In this document: piece by piece, positions 25,981-37,018 of the stretch
Layout: each line of letters starts with the position of its first letter
Position numbering within the stretch: position 1 is the stretch's first letter
Assembly (NCBI GenBank): GCA_902729315.2
Contig: LR746267.1
Location: 1,332,501-1,396,500 of the forward strand
Origin: Spirodela intermedia
Taxonomy: Eukaryota > Streptophyta > Magnoliopsida > Alismatales > Araceae
Reading direction: 5' to 3'
Length of the DNA: 64,000 nucleotides
Translations under genes and position numbers: made by a program
Notes under the pieces: generated by a model
What the model saw: only the letters and a program-made list of their open reading frames with translations
Database searches by the model: none
Told to the model about the DNA's origin: nothing

Positions 25981-28380
25981 TTTATGTTATTCTAAGAGGA
26001 AATTGATTATAGTGTGACCATAATCAGATGCATAACTATGTGACCCAATTCACAATGTAGCCATCATTGTATGCCAATGCATGGACACTTGGAAATGTTA
26101 GATGCAGATAATATTTAATGTAAAAGAGAATGTGTTAAAAGCAATGCTTGAAATATATAAACTAACAATCCTAGAACACAAATGTATCACCTAATATGTA
26201 CTTATCACTACTCATTATCATTTCTTCCTATGTGAAACTATTCTAATAAATATCATAGCTTGTTTCACTTGAATGTTTATCATAGTTTACTTACAAATCA
26301 TGTACATGCTAAGAACAAAGTTAACCTGCTCTATTTTATCCATATCTTCATAAATAAAAGAATCTAAAAGAGTGGTGTTCTTACTCCATCCTAGAAATTG
26401 TTAAAGCTTTAAGTAATAATCTCCTAACCATCTATTTAATGCCACTCTGATGCTTCTATAAGCCTGGAAAGGTAACAATTTAAGTGAAATATAGTAGTGT
26501 TAGCCTTTAGAATTTCATTGCTTGTGTTTCCTCATAAGTCATTGACAAAATGTCTGGTAATTACCATCATATATGCCCATTCTTTTCACCATATATGTGA
26601 TTTCTGCTACATGCAATTTCTGCTATATGTATGAGTCATTATAATTGAGTGTAGCTTGCAGGTGCACTTACCCCAAAGAAGCCAAAAATTGCTCATAATT
26701 TCTAGTCAAGTCGAGTTAGTCATATATGAAAAAATATCTGCAAATTTTTCATGAGATAAGTGTAATGATGAGTTTATTCACTCAATGTTGTCTCCTATAC
26801 TTTGGATCACAAGAGAGATATGTCTTCTTGTTTGTGCCTATAATATTCACTGCTCATCATCTTCTACAGAGTTTGTGGATTGAAGCCTTAATGTCAATGG
26901 ATAATTGATCTTGGTATTATTTTTTTTCCCTTTTTTCAGTGGTTTGATGATGAGGGAAAATATTTCTCATTTTTTTATGATGGCTGTTAATATTACTAGC
27001 ACTTTTTAGGTAATTTGGCGGGCAACATAGAATCGATTTGACTAAGATTAACGCAAAATTAATTAAAAACGTATGGGAACTATTGGTTGCTTAAGAAACT
27101 AATAAGAGTTTGTGCTTCTTTACCTTGCCTTTTAGCTTTTGTTTGTTTTCCTAATCTTCTATCATTCTAGGTCAGATTGTGATTATCCTGTGACATTCTT
27201 TTGAGAGAACATATTGGGTACATGTCTAGGAGCATAGATAATTATCTCACTATTCTTCTTCACTATGATTATACCCCCTAAGAGTATTTTCTAACATATC
27301 ATAAGATACATGTTCTTGAAAATCAGCACTCCTCTTAACCCATATTAAGGTCTAGTGTTTAGGGTTTGTAATAGCGATACACCACAGATATAGTGAGCCT
27401 TCTTTGGGTTGCATTCATATTTTTTGATAGTGTTTATGTTTTCTCTCTCACAACCAATTCATCATGGGTTGACCAACCAAACACATTATTAGTGATTGAT
27501 TTTAAAAAAGATAAAAATTCCATTCATGCCAACATAACAAGGATGAATGTCAAATTTAGGGTTGTGAACAATTGGGGCAAGCATGTTGACTACAAATAGA
27601 GTTGTTTAACATATCACATTTTTAGGGTTATGTGGAAACCACACCAACCATTTTTCACCAGTTCAGTTTTGTGATCTTGATGGACCTAGCTTAAGATAAC
27701 AAGAAAGTACTTGAATTTTTCATAGATAGAAAGGTGTTCATCTTCTGCCTAGCATTCCATACAGCAAGACTATTCGATCGAAAAGCACACCTCATGACCT
27801 CTACTCTGGGATGGAGATTGGGGAGTGAAGATCAGAAGATTAAGGGATATGAATGCATCACCTCAGAATATGAAATGCATCAGCAGCTTGAGGGACCTGA
27901 ACATGAAATGGGAGGGTCCTCAGGATATTGATCTGAGGAAATAAAGGGTTTATTGGGGATTAAAAAAAAGATCATCATTATTTGAGGACTAAATATTTAA
28001 AAAAGCATTATAATAATACTATCACCCATATTACTCTTCATGGGAGTAATGCGAAAATATCAGGCTACGACCAATTTTATTCACACAAATCTGCAGAAAT
28101 CAAGCGGCACTGTTCATGCAGCTCTACTATTTGAGAAAGGGTAGGCTTTACATGATATTTTCACATTATCAATCATTTTTTTCGCCATATTATGCTATTT
28201 TGCATGTTTATTTGAGCAAAATTATTTGGCCACAGCCGCTGGTTCGTCATTCATTGGGCTCACTAGGTTCTTAGATGGAAATAACATGGAAATAATGCGT
28301 TTATTGGGAATAGAAAAATAATATTATAAGTGGGTTTTTATAGACTATTGTGATGTCCCTCTTTTATTTTTAGATTATTC
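25981..28380. other. Gene-free AT-rich stretch
   Basis: Continuous AT-rich sequence with only short ORFs (such as 27393-27599 and 27734-27931) that match nothing I recognise. It is likely more decayed repeat DNA, but no family signature is visible. Confidence 0.5.
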
Positions 28381-28546
28381 GTGGGTTTTTTGATGGGATA
28401 TTTAAGCACAAAAAAGGCAGGCAAAGGCGCTATTTTTTATGGATATTTAAGCAATAACATCAGATCCCGGCGGGTAGAAGTACTTCCCTTCACCTTGACT
28501 CCACTCGGATGTGCTTCCGTTGACTTTCGGGTCTTTTTTGAACGGA

Positions 28547-28558
28547 GGCCACGTGGCC
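28547..28558. promoter_or_regulatory. Perfect 12-bp palindrome with a G-box core
   Basis: The string GGCCACGTGGCC is a perfect palindrome around CACGTG, the core bound by plant bZIP and bHLH factors. It lies about 1.2 kb upstream of the CX9C gene. Function is inferred from the motif only. Confidence 0.4.
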
Positions 28559-29036
28559 AGGAGGGGACGGTAGGACGGGATTTGGTCGTCCTTGTCAACG
28601 GCTACTAGCCGTTGATCTTCGTTCTCTGTATAAACGCGCATGGTCGGGAGGTGCACCGTGCTTGCTCGTCAACGCGTCAGATTCCCTTCCAACAAAGTGG
28701 GGGCCCTATTCCGGGTTTTTTTGTTTGGATCGGAGGAGTTATGGAAGAGGTTGGTAGATGAGCCGGCTAATTAGTTATTTATTATTCCGGGCCCAATCTT
28801 ATTATTTTTTGTGAGCCCGAAATTGGTTTTTTAATGTATTTTTACTATTTTCGGCGTGTAAAAATTAGATTTTTTACTTTTTTTATGCGAGCTTTTAAGA
28901 TCGGAGATGTCTACTCTGTGACTCGTTGGGTCGCTGCCCGTCTAGGAAAGTGATTTTTTAGGGTATTGTTTTGATTTTTCACTCCAATATCATGGTTTTT
29001 CAGGTTTTCCTTATTTAGCATCAGCGTGAAAGGTGG

Positions 29037-29067
<31 letters not shown>

Positions 29068-29262
29068 CTTCTCTCTCTCGCTTTCTCAAGGCGAGCTACG
29101 CGAGGCCTCCTGCTATTTTCTGGCTGCTACCCTCATCGACTTGGCGTTCCCAGATATTATTAACCGCTAATTTTTCTGTTCGAATTTCCAAAAAAATAAA
29201 CTCTAAATAGCCTTTGGGGTAATTTTCCGGACTGAACAGCCCATTAACAGCCCAATATCTCA

Positions 29263-29290
29263 CCCCCACCCCCCACCCCCCCACCCCACC
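29263..29290. repeat. C-tract array with G-quadruplex potential on the minus strand
   Basis: C runs of 5, 6, 7 and 4 bases (29263-29267, 29269-29274, 29276-29282, 29284-29287) are separated by single A residues. On the minus strand this is four G runs with 1-nt loops, the arrangement expected to form a very stable parallel quadruplex; the plus strand could form an i-motif. Another C run of about 15 lies near 29610-29624. Confidence 0.6.
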
Positions 29291-29401
29291 TCTTCTCTGG
29301 CTTCATTATGGACTGTTAATGGACTAAGCAGCCCATTAACAGCCCATTCTCTCTCCCCCTAATAATACACATTTATTTATTTAATTTTATATATCGAGAG
29401 A

Positions 29402-29404
29402 GGG

Positions 29405-29451
<47 letters not shown>
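29402..29451. repeat. AG dinucleotide microsatellite
   Basis: About 20 AG units lie between the two copies of the promoter module upstream of the CX9C gene. Smaller CT runs occur at 29041-29085. Confidence 0.9.
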
Positions 29452-29453
<2 letters not shown>

Positions 29454-29716
29454 GGTGTAAGCTTAATGCTCAGATAAGCGAGGTCTTGTAAACTTAAAAT
29501 GAAATATCACTAACCGTAATTTTCTTTCCGAATTTCCGAAAAGAATAAACTCTATAAATTGCAGTTGGGGTACTTTTCCGTAGTGCCCGGCCCATTAATA
29601 GCCCAATATCCCCCCCCCCCCCCTTTCGAGCAAACTATTTACTCCGCTCCATCCCGTTCCCTACTCGTCCACCTCTGTCCGGGCACTACGGACAGAGGTG
29701 GACGAATGCTCCCCGA

Positions 29717-30061
29717 ATGCTCCGGCGAGGAGAACGCCGCCCGGCGACGGAGGCGCCGCAAGAAACGGCGGAAGCATCGCTGGTGACGGCGGAGGTGGCG
29801 CCGGGATGCGGTGGGCTTCACCGCGCGCTGGCCGAGTGCCACCGGCGCGCGCGGGATCCCTGGCTGCTAGAGGCCGCCTGCCGACACCTCAACCGCGCGC
29901 TCGCCGATTGTCTGGTGGAGGCAGCGGCGGCTTGCTCCAGCGAGGCGGAGGCGACGCGGATCCTGTGTTCCAGCGCCGGCACCGCCGCCAAGCGCGCGCA
30001 GTGCCGGCGCGCCGAGATCGCTCTCTCCGCCTGCCTCTCCTCGCTCCAGTCCCCGCCGTAG
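29717..30061 (+). CDS. Twin CX9C (CHCH-type) small protein, probably mitochondrial intermembrane space
   Basis: Single exon, 114 aa, Ala/Arg/Cys-rich. The cysteines show clear spacing: Cys31-x9-Cys41 and Cys55-x9-Cys65 form a twin CX9C pair, then Cys73, Cys84, and Cys96-x9-Cys106. The core repeats itself (GLHRALAECHRR and CRHLNRALADCL). Twin CX9C proteins are imported into the mitochondrial intermembrane space by the Mia40/Erv1 relay and often assist assembly of cytochrome c oxidase or other respiratory complexes. I could not assign it to a named member such as Cmc1, Cox19 or Cox23. The ATG at 29717 is chosen because it keeps the Cys core in one frame; the ATG at 29705 is in a different frame. 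The gene converges on the PICC-like gene, with stops 249 bp apart. Its promoter is unusual (see the duplicated module). Confidence 0.75.
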   Translation: MLRRGERRPATEAPQETAEASLVTAEVAPGCGGLHRALAECHRRARDPWLLEAACRHLNRALADCLVEAAAACSSEAEATRILCSSAGTAAKRAQCRRAEIALSACLSSLQSPP

Positions 30062-30310
30062 TTCACCAGTATACCCTCTCTCCCTCCCTCTCTGATATTC
30101 TCCTCCTCCACCTTCTCCTCCTCCGGATCCGCGATTTGCGGGGATGCTCGTTTCTCCCCAGGAGAAGAAGAAGGAAGAAGGAAACAAAAATTAGGGCAGA
30201 AGGAGGACGGGGGAAGAAACCTGATCGGGGAAGACGAAGCCGGAGATCGGCTGTTTGTTTCTCTGGACATTTTCCTCATCTGCGAAGGGAGAGGATCGAG
30301 TCCAGGCCGA

Positions 30311-30545
30311 CTAGTACCGCTTCCCGAGGATGACGCCGACGATGACGGAGACCAGAGCCACCCCCAGGACAAACTTCAAGGCTATGGCGGTGCTCGGCTC
30401 GGCGGCGGTGGTGGCGCTGCTCCCGGAAACGGCCTCGGAGGGCTGGCCTCTCTTCAGCTCCGGCGAGAGCGCCGGCGGCGCTATCCCGATGTCCCTCGTC
30501 TCCACTCGCTGCAGAACCAAACAATAAGCACCAAATAACTCTGGG

Positions 30546-30577
<32 letters not shown>

Positions 30578-31265
30578 AAGAAGAAGAAGAAGAAGGTAGT
30601 GCAGGTGGAAGAACATGTGATTGACCAGGAGGAGTGATTCAGACATGGGCAGTCGGTGAACCGTTGACTTTAGCAAGGGATCGCCAGGGGTATTTGACAT
30701 TTGGATGTTAGAAGAGGAGGAGATTATACTTGCCTGCTCAGACTTTTTGCTTGCCAGCTGCAGCTTGCTCTCAAGCTCTGCGATCTTCTCCTCGAGATGA
30801 GAAGCCTTAGTCAACTTGCTCCTCAGTTCTTCAAGCTCTGAGTTGACCTCTGCGCCCTGGAGGCATCGTCATCGTCCAAGCAACCGATCAGAAGAACAAA
30901 CGTTGAAGTTCTTTCACCAGAAAACGATCATAGAGAAGAAAATAGATTAGAAGCAATTTGACAGAAAGGGCTCTCACTTTTTCCTTAATCTGCGACTCGT
31001 ATTGGTGCAGCTGGGTCTTGAGAGCGTTGACTTGCTCCTCTAAGCTCGCTGCATGTTGGCGTTGGGCGTCTACCTCACCTTGTAGCTGCTTCACGGTCGC
31101 CTCCTGTTCCAGGTCCTTTCTGGACTCCGCTTCTTTCTGTTGGTTCAGGAAACCCACTTCAGAATTTTTCAATGATTTCTTCGCACCCACATCTTACTGA
31201 TGATCAAATTGGAAAGATCCGGCTCCACCAAACGACATTTATGATACATATATGCATACACATGT

Positions 31266-31308
<43 letters not shown>

Positions 31309-34300
31309 CTGGAAATGAATGATGATAAGGTCTTCAAACATGTAGCAAAGACAGAAACTACGAGCAAAGTCAAAGCCTACGACTATTGGATTCAAAGCAT
31401 CATGATTACTGATATCTTAGTGAATAAAATAAAAACCCTAAAAGTGATCACACAAATGTGCCGAACAGAGATTATCAGGGAAGGGACCCAATGACCTGTT
31501 CTGCAGCTCTCTTAAGGGCAAGATCGAGCTCCACTTGCAGTTTCCCCAAGTTTTCAGATAAAACATCTTTTTCTTTAAGCTTTTCAGCATGATCCTTCAC
31601 CATGGACGCCAACTCTGCCTCCTTTTCACCCACTTCTGACTTGATTCTTTCAATCTAGAGCGAAGAAAAAAAATCGAATAAAGCAAATCCTCCAGCATAT
31701 AACTTCATTAATGAAGATTCACATGTTATATTTCTCTGGCATGTTCTACGTACCTGTTCTCTTGACTGAGTTTCTGATGACGATAACTTATCTTCAAGCT
31801 CCACAAGTCGAGTCTGCAAGTCTGATTTCACTTTTAGCTCGGCCGACAAGGTTTCCATGGTAGCATTCAGAGAGCTTTCCTTCTCTCTGTGATCCCTTTG
31901 TACTTCCTCAATCTGAGCTGTTAAAGATGCAATCTGCCCAACAAAACTTCTCATCAACACTACAATTCCCACTAAATCTACGCACAAAGTATATAAATAT
32001 ATATATATATATAGATATATTCGTGTGAACTGACCTGAGATTGAAGCGTCTTGCCTTCAGAAGCAACGTTGACCAGCTCTGCAGATGTCTTCTCATTGTC
32101 TTCCTGGAGAGTCGCCAATGTTCTCTTCAGATCACTCGTTTTCACCTCATATGCTGCTAGTTCTTCAGTGAGCTTGATGTTTGTCTCAACTAAATACGTA
32201 TTCTCGGACTCCAAGCGACTTGAGCTGCCCTTTTCTTCCTCGATCGTCCCCTCCAGTGCCCTCAGTTTTGACAGAGCTGCATCGAGATCGCTCTTGTGGG
32301 CTTCTACAGAAGCCGCAGCTGCACGGAGTTCCTCCTCGTAAGACTCTATCTTGCTTTCAAGCTCATGTATCTTAGCATTCAGTTCTTGGGTTTCAGAATC
32401 CCTCTGAGTCAATCTCCCATGGGCTTCGTTCAGCTGAAGCTGTGCTTCTTTTGTGCGAGATTCTGTTTCAGAGTGGAGCTGCGATACCTTTGTTACCTGA
32501 TCTCTCAGTTCATCGATAGCTTTCAGGTGGAGCGCCAGCTGCACTGCGGTGGCGTCTTTCTCTGCGTGAACAGAGCTCAGAGTACTGTGAAGCTCATCAG
32601 TTTTACTTCTATAGGCCTCGAGTTCTGCCTGGAGCTTCTGGTTTGTCTCGGCCAGCAGTTTATTCTCTGACAAGGACGACTCGCATCTCTTCTCAGAATC
32701 CAAGAGCCTGGCTTCGAGTGAGACCAGCTTATTGGACCTTTCTTCCAGTTCGGCCTCAAGGGAGACCAGTTTTTCTGCTGCTTTGGCCGCCTGTTCTTGG
32801 TGGGACGCCGCCTGTTCTTCGAGATTCTTCAACTTTTCAGTCAACAGCTTAGTTTCAGAGTCCTTCTGATCAAGATTACTGATTGCTTCTTGGAGCTTCC
32901 TCTCTGAATCCTTGGACACAGATTCATGCAAGGCCTCCAGCTCTAAGCTTCTGGCGGTAGCCTTCTCCACGGCTATTCCATGGTGTTCAAGCTTCTCCAA
33001 TGTCTCCCTCTCTCTGACGCCGGAAGCCTCAAGCTCCTTCTCCACATCCTGCAGCTTTTCATTGGTTGACTTTAACTCGGTTCTCAGAGCCTCAATAAGA
33101 TTTTCGGCTTCCGAATGCTTTCCTGCAGAAATCTCGGATAAATCTTTAAACTTTTTCTTTTCCTCAGTGACGGCGTTCAGTGTGTCCTGGTACTCTCTTT
33201 CAAGGTCAACGGACTTGACTTTGATGGCTTCCAGTTCTGCAGAGAGCTCAGCCACAAGACCACTCTTCTGCATTAGAAGCAGTTCCAGGTCACCGATTCT
33301 CTTCAGCGAATCCTCTTCTTTCACAGAAGCAACCTTGACCAGTTCTTCCAGTTCGGCGACACGATCTTGAGCTGCAGAGGCCTGAATCTCTTTCTCGCCG
33401 AGTTTCTCGGCGAACTCATTCAACTTCTTTTCAAGATTTACCTTCATCGACGACGACTTTTCTGCAGAAGATTCTAGCTGGGTGATTCTTTCCTGGTATG
33501 CTTGGAAATGGCAGGTGGACATGGCGGCTTCTTCCTCGGTGGATTTCAACAAATCAGCGAGCTCTGAAATCTTGCCACGGAGTTTCTTGATCTCCACTTG
33601 ATCATCATGGCCCTTTAATTCTGCCAGATTCAGCTGTTTCTCAAGCTCCACGTTTCTTTCTTCTACTGATACCAGTTTCAGTTCGGCTTCTTTCAATCGA
33701 TCTTTGACTTTTCCCAACTCGGCGTTGAGTTCGAGGTGCTCTTGCGTTGACTTCTCTGTCCTTGCACCGAGTTCTTTATGGAGCTCCTCCAGTGAGTCGA
33801 GCCTCTCTTGAAGCTCTGCGCTGTGGGATTGGGCGCTCGTTAAGAGTGAGTCACTTTTACTCAGATTCTGCTCAGATAGGGCCAGCTTGTTCTCGAGTTC
33901 TCCAACGGTTATCTCGAGGGTTTCTCTCTCCTTTGACGCCTTCTGCAGTTCCTCTTGTAGCCCCAACACCTGGAGTTCATACGATTTGAGAGTAGAATCC
34001 CTGGCCGCCATTTCCTCTCCCAGCTGTTTCTCTGAAGCGCTGAGAGCATCCACCTCCTTCTTGAGCTCCTGGATACCCAGCTCTTTCTGTTCCAGCTCTA
34101 GTCTGGTCTTTCCGAGTGCTTCCTCGGCCTGCTGGCTCTGTTTGACTTGCCCATCCAAGACTTTCAACTCCTCCCGCAATAAAGTCAACGTACTATCCAT
34201 CTCCTTCGCATCCGTTTTTGCCGCTTCAAGCATTTTCTCGAGCTCCGAGGCCCTTTTGGACTCCGAATCTGCCAGCGCCGCTTTTTCATCGCTCAGCTCC

Positions 34301-37018
34301 TTGAATCTGCTCAGCTCATCAGCAGATGAGGAGAGATCCTGTTCCAGCTTCTCCACCCTTTCCTTGGAACGTTCCAGCTCCAAGGTCAGCCCATCAAATG
34401 CTTCTTGGGTTCTCTGTGCCTGCTGGAGAGAGTCAACCTCTGACTGATGCTTCAACCGCGCCTCCACCATCTCTTCTTTAAGCCTCTTCAGATCGCTCTC
34501 CAGCTCCTCACAACGCTTGTTGCTCTTCTGTAATGCCTCTTGCGAAGTAGAGACCTCTGATTGAAACCGGGCCTTCTCAGATTCTGCTTGCTGCAGCTCA
34601 CTGCTGAGCTGCTTGATTTTGTCATTTGCATCCTCCAATTTGCCATCTGGTGGAGGGGTTGACTCTTTTACCGCCGTTGAATTTGAATCGGGAGAATTGA
34701 CTTTTACATCTATTGGCTCCTTCTCTACCTTTATAAATTCTCTCTCTAGTGCGGTGTCTTCTTCGTCATCTTCCTTCTTTAATTCTTCCACCTGGTGATA
34801 TAATAACAAAAATTAGCTAGTATTCTGAATTCCCCCTCTTGGTCCCATCAATCTGTTCAGAGAGTGAGCCCTTAGACAAAAAGAAGTCAACTGTGAATAT
34901 TCTGGAATACTTACGAAATCTGCATGCATTAATATATTTGTAAAATAATTAGAGAAAATTGTGTGATTCAATTGAAAGAGACTAGATCTGGGAAAATTAC
35001 AAGATTTCAAAATCACCTGAATTGGAAATATTCGGATAAAATCACTTGATCTGATAAGAGTTCCAAGATAACAACCAGAGGCCCGATTACATAAGATGAT
35101 GCAAAATAGAGTGAAAAAATTAAAAAAACAATTTAATTTTTCCACCCTATAAAAATTTAAATTAAAAAATGAAAAAAAAAATTACTGTTACTTTCAAGAG
35201 AGGATTTAGAAATGAGGAGAAAATCGTGTGGGTGTAACAGATCATTAACTAAATAGGGTTAGGGTTACGAGGAAGGGTTATGGCTATGCATTTAAGAAAA
35301 TAACTTTGAAATAAAATTTTGTTAAAAAAAATGAAAACTCTAAAGGATTTTATTCTTTACTTCTTGGATATTAAACCGAGACTTTAGAGCCCACTTCCAA
35401 TCTGTGGCAGATGTAATCAAAATGCTTACCCTTTATCTTTACCTATCTCAATGTTTTAGATGATATTAGTGAGATAGAAATGGACACTGCAACAGCCAAG
35501 GAATCCCGCTCATATTCCTGAAGGAGGATCTCTTATAGACACACGGTTGATCAGTTTTCTACTCTCTTTCGAGATATGAAAGTTCCACAGAAAGGTTTCT
35601 GTGTGTGTGCTTTATCTGTGTGACGATTCACATGAAAACTAGGTCGAGAGTCTCTACAATGGTTCATAAAACAACACAGCGCAGGAATGTTGCAAATCAG
35701 TTCCGAAACTTAGTAAAGGACCCTTTTTATGCACCAAGTGAAGAAAATAACCCCCTAAAAATGAAAAATGAAAAACGAAAAGTGATGTTTGGTTTGAGGG
35801 AGAAGAACAGTTCCCTCATCAGGAGGCACCTTTCTAAAGGATGTATTTTAAGTCAACGTCTTACAAAATGGATTGAATGAGAAACAACCACAAGGAAACT
35901 GGGCTGTGACAGCTGTTGAATGAGAAAGCAAAGGTGATGCCAGACAATAAATGAGTATATTATCTTTGAAGTGGTAAGACAGCATAGGCACTCAAACCTA
36001 ATATATATATGTATATATATACTCCTCTAAAGGGAATTGCGAAAAAAGAGAGTTTATTTTATATATATTTCTAACGCAGGGAGTTGAATTTTCTCAAGAA
36101 AAAAAAACAAAAGTATCCATACTATTTCTGCATTTGTGCGTCAATCACCAACGCACTATTCACATCGAACTCATTTCATCTTGACTGAGGTGAAAATCCT
36201 AAAATAAAAGTCTATCATATTTGACCAAATAAGCGTTTTTAGTATTTTTTTTAGAGCACGCCGGTAATAATGCAATCAGTTGTCTGAAAACACTTGGGAT
36301 CAATAATTTGTGGATAATTTAAAGGGCATGATTCTTTTGAAAGCGAGTAAACCTTGTCGTTGATGAGGGGACACCTTTTTTTTTCTTTGTAAGAAAACTT
36401 GATTGTTCACTCATTCTTTGAATTGGATGACAGTATATACAGTAATCACTGGGGAGTTCCTTATCAGGCTAATTTTAGTCAGAATAAATCTTCAGGGCAA
36501 CCTCTGACGCCCTCAACAAAACACATGCGGTCACTTCAGATTGAAATGGCAGAACTTTTCCGAGGACGTAAGGAAATCTGATGCAATGTTATAACTAAAA
36601 CATAAGCATAACGAATACTTTTATAGCGGGAAAGTTTGGTAATTGAGCAGATCAGTTTTCCTTCGTTATTTATTCTTGGCATCAGACTATAACTTGCATA
36701 AGTTTCTGAATTATAATATAATTTTAATGTCTGCCAGTAATTTCGCCTACAAGTTGTGGAGAACATCTGAGCATTTTTCATACTACAGACGATTGCACAG
36801 AGGTTAGAATGATTCATGATTTTGACCATTACGTAAGAATATAAGTGTTTAATAAAATTTACACCATATCAGATTAGATATTAAACTTTTCTTTTGTCAG
36901 TCATTATATCGAGGTCTTTTGACTTCGTATATTCAATAAATAAATACTGTGTGGTTACCTTGGCATCAGGAAGCTTTACCAGCTCTTCGGTGGAGCTTGC
37001 TTGAGTGTCTTCTGCCAT
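30311..37018 (-). CDS. PICC: PICC-like tail-anchored long coiled-coil protein
   Basis: This resembles Arabidopsis PICC/PICL (PAMP-induced coiled-coil), long coiled-coil proteins held on the ER by a C-terminal anchor. Exons in transcript order: 37018-36959, 34791-32035, 31933-31754, 31654-31496, 31136-30978, 30856-30734, 30508-30311; 1211 aa. The N-terminus is MAEDTQASS, followed by an acidic REFIKVEKEPID segment matching the family. Residues ~60-1145 are nearly continuous heptad coiled coil rich in Glu, Lys, Leu and Ser. The end is a hydrophobic helix and basic tip, KFVLGVALVSVIVGVILGKRY, as in the Arabidopsis proteins. One exon encodes 919 codons. The last intron uses a GC donor and carries a GAA/TTC repeat. 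An acceptor-like CTGCAG next to 37046 suggests a spliced leader. Family assignment rests on the ends and length, since coiled coils align poorly. Confidence 0.85.
30509..30733 (-). other. GC-AG intron with an (AAG)16 repeat in the PICC-like gene
   Basis: On the minus strand the exon ends CAG and is followed by gcaagtat, a non-canonical GC donor in an otherwise perfect consensus. The acceptor is TGCAG at 30509. The only frame-keeping join (SEQ to RVETRD) uses these sites. The plus strand has 16 uninterrupted AAG units at 30548-30595, that is (CTT)n in the transcript, close to the acceptor. Confidence 0.8.
30548..30595. repeat. AAG/CTT triplet repeat, 16 units
   Basis: 48 bp of uninterrupted AAG lie inside the last intron of the PICC-like gene; the transcribed strand gives a long pyrimidine tract. 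Confidence 0.95.
31267..31305. repeat. AG microsatellite in a PICC-like intron
   Basis: About 19 AG units lie in the intron between the exons at 31654-31496 and 31136-30978. A TA-rich run lies at 31990-32020 in an adjacent intron. Confidence 0.9.

Larger units (their letters stand above)
29166..29640 (+). promoter_or_regulatory. Duplicated promoter module upstream of the CX9C gene
   Basis: Two imperfect copies of about 100 bp (29166-29275 and 29515-29618) share CGAATTTCC, AATAAACTCTA, TTGGGGTA, CTTTTCCG-like and CCCATTAA-AGCCCAATATC strings. A third partial copy of AGCCCATTAACAGCCCA lies near 29330-29350. AGCCCA/GGCCCA resembles site II (TCP-binding) elements common in promoters of plant mitochondrial-protein genes. 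The module ends about 80 bp before the CX9C start. Confidence 0.6.

Noticed and set aside
29698-30372. Longer ORFs overlapping the CX9C gene (211 aa plus strand, 184 aa minus strand)
   Set aside because: GC-rich shadow frames without motif; only the 29717 frame carries the ordered CX9C cysteines.
33887-34447. 186-codon plus-strand ORF antisense to the coiled-coil exon
   Set aside because: Ser-rich mirror of the Glu/Lys/Leu coiled-coil codons; no start context or domain.
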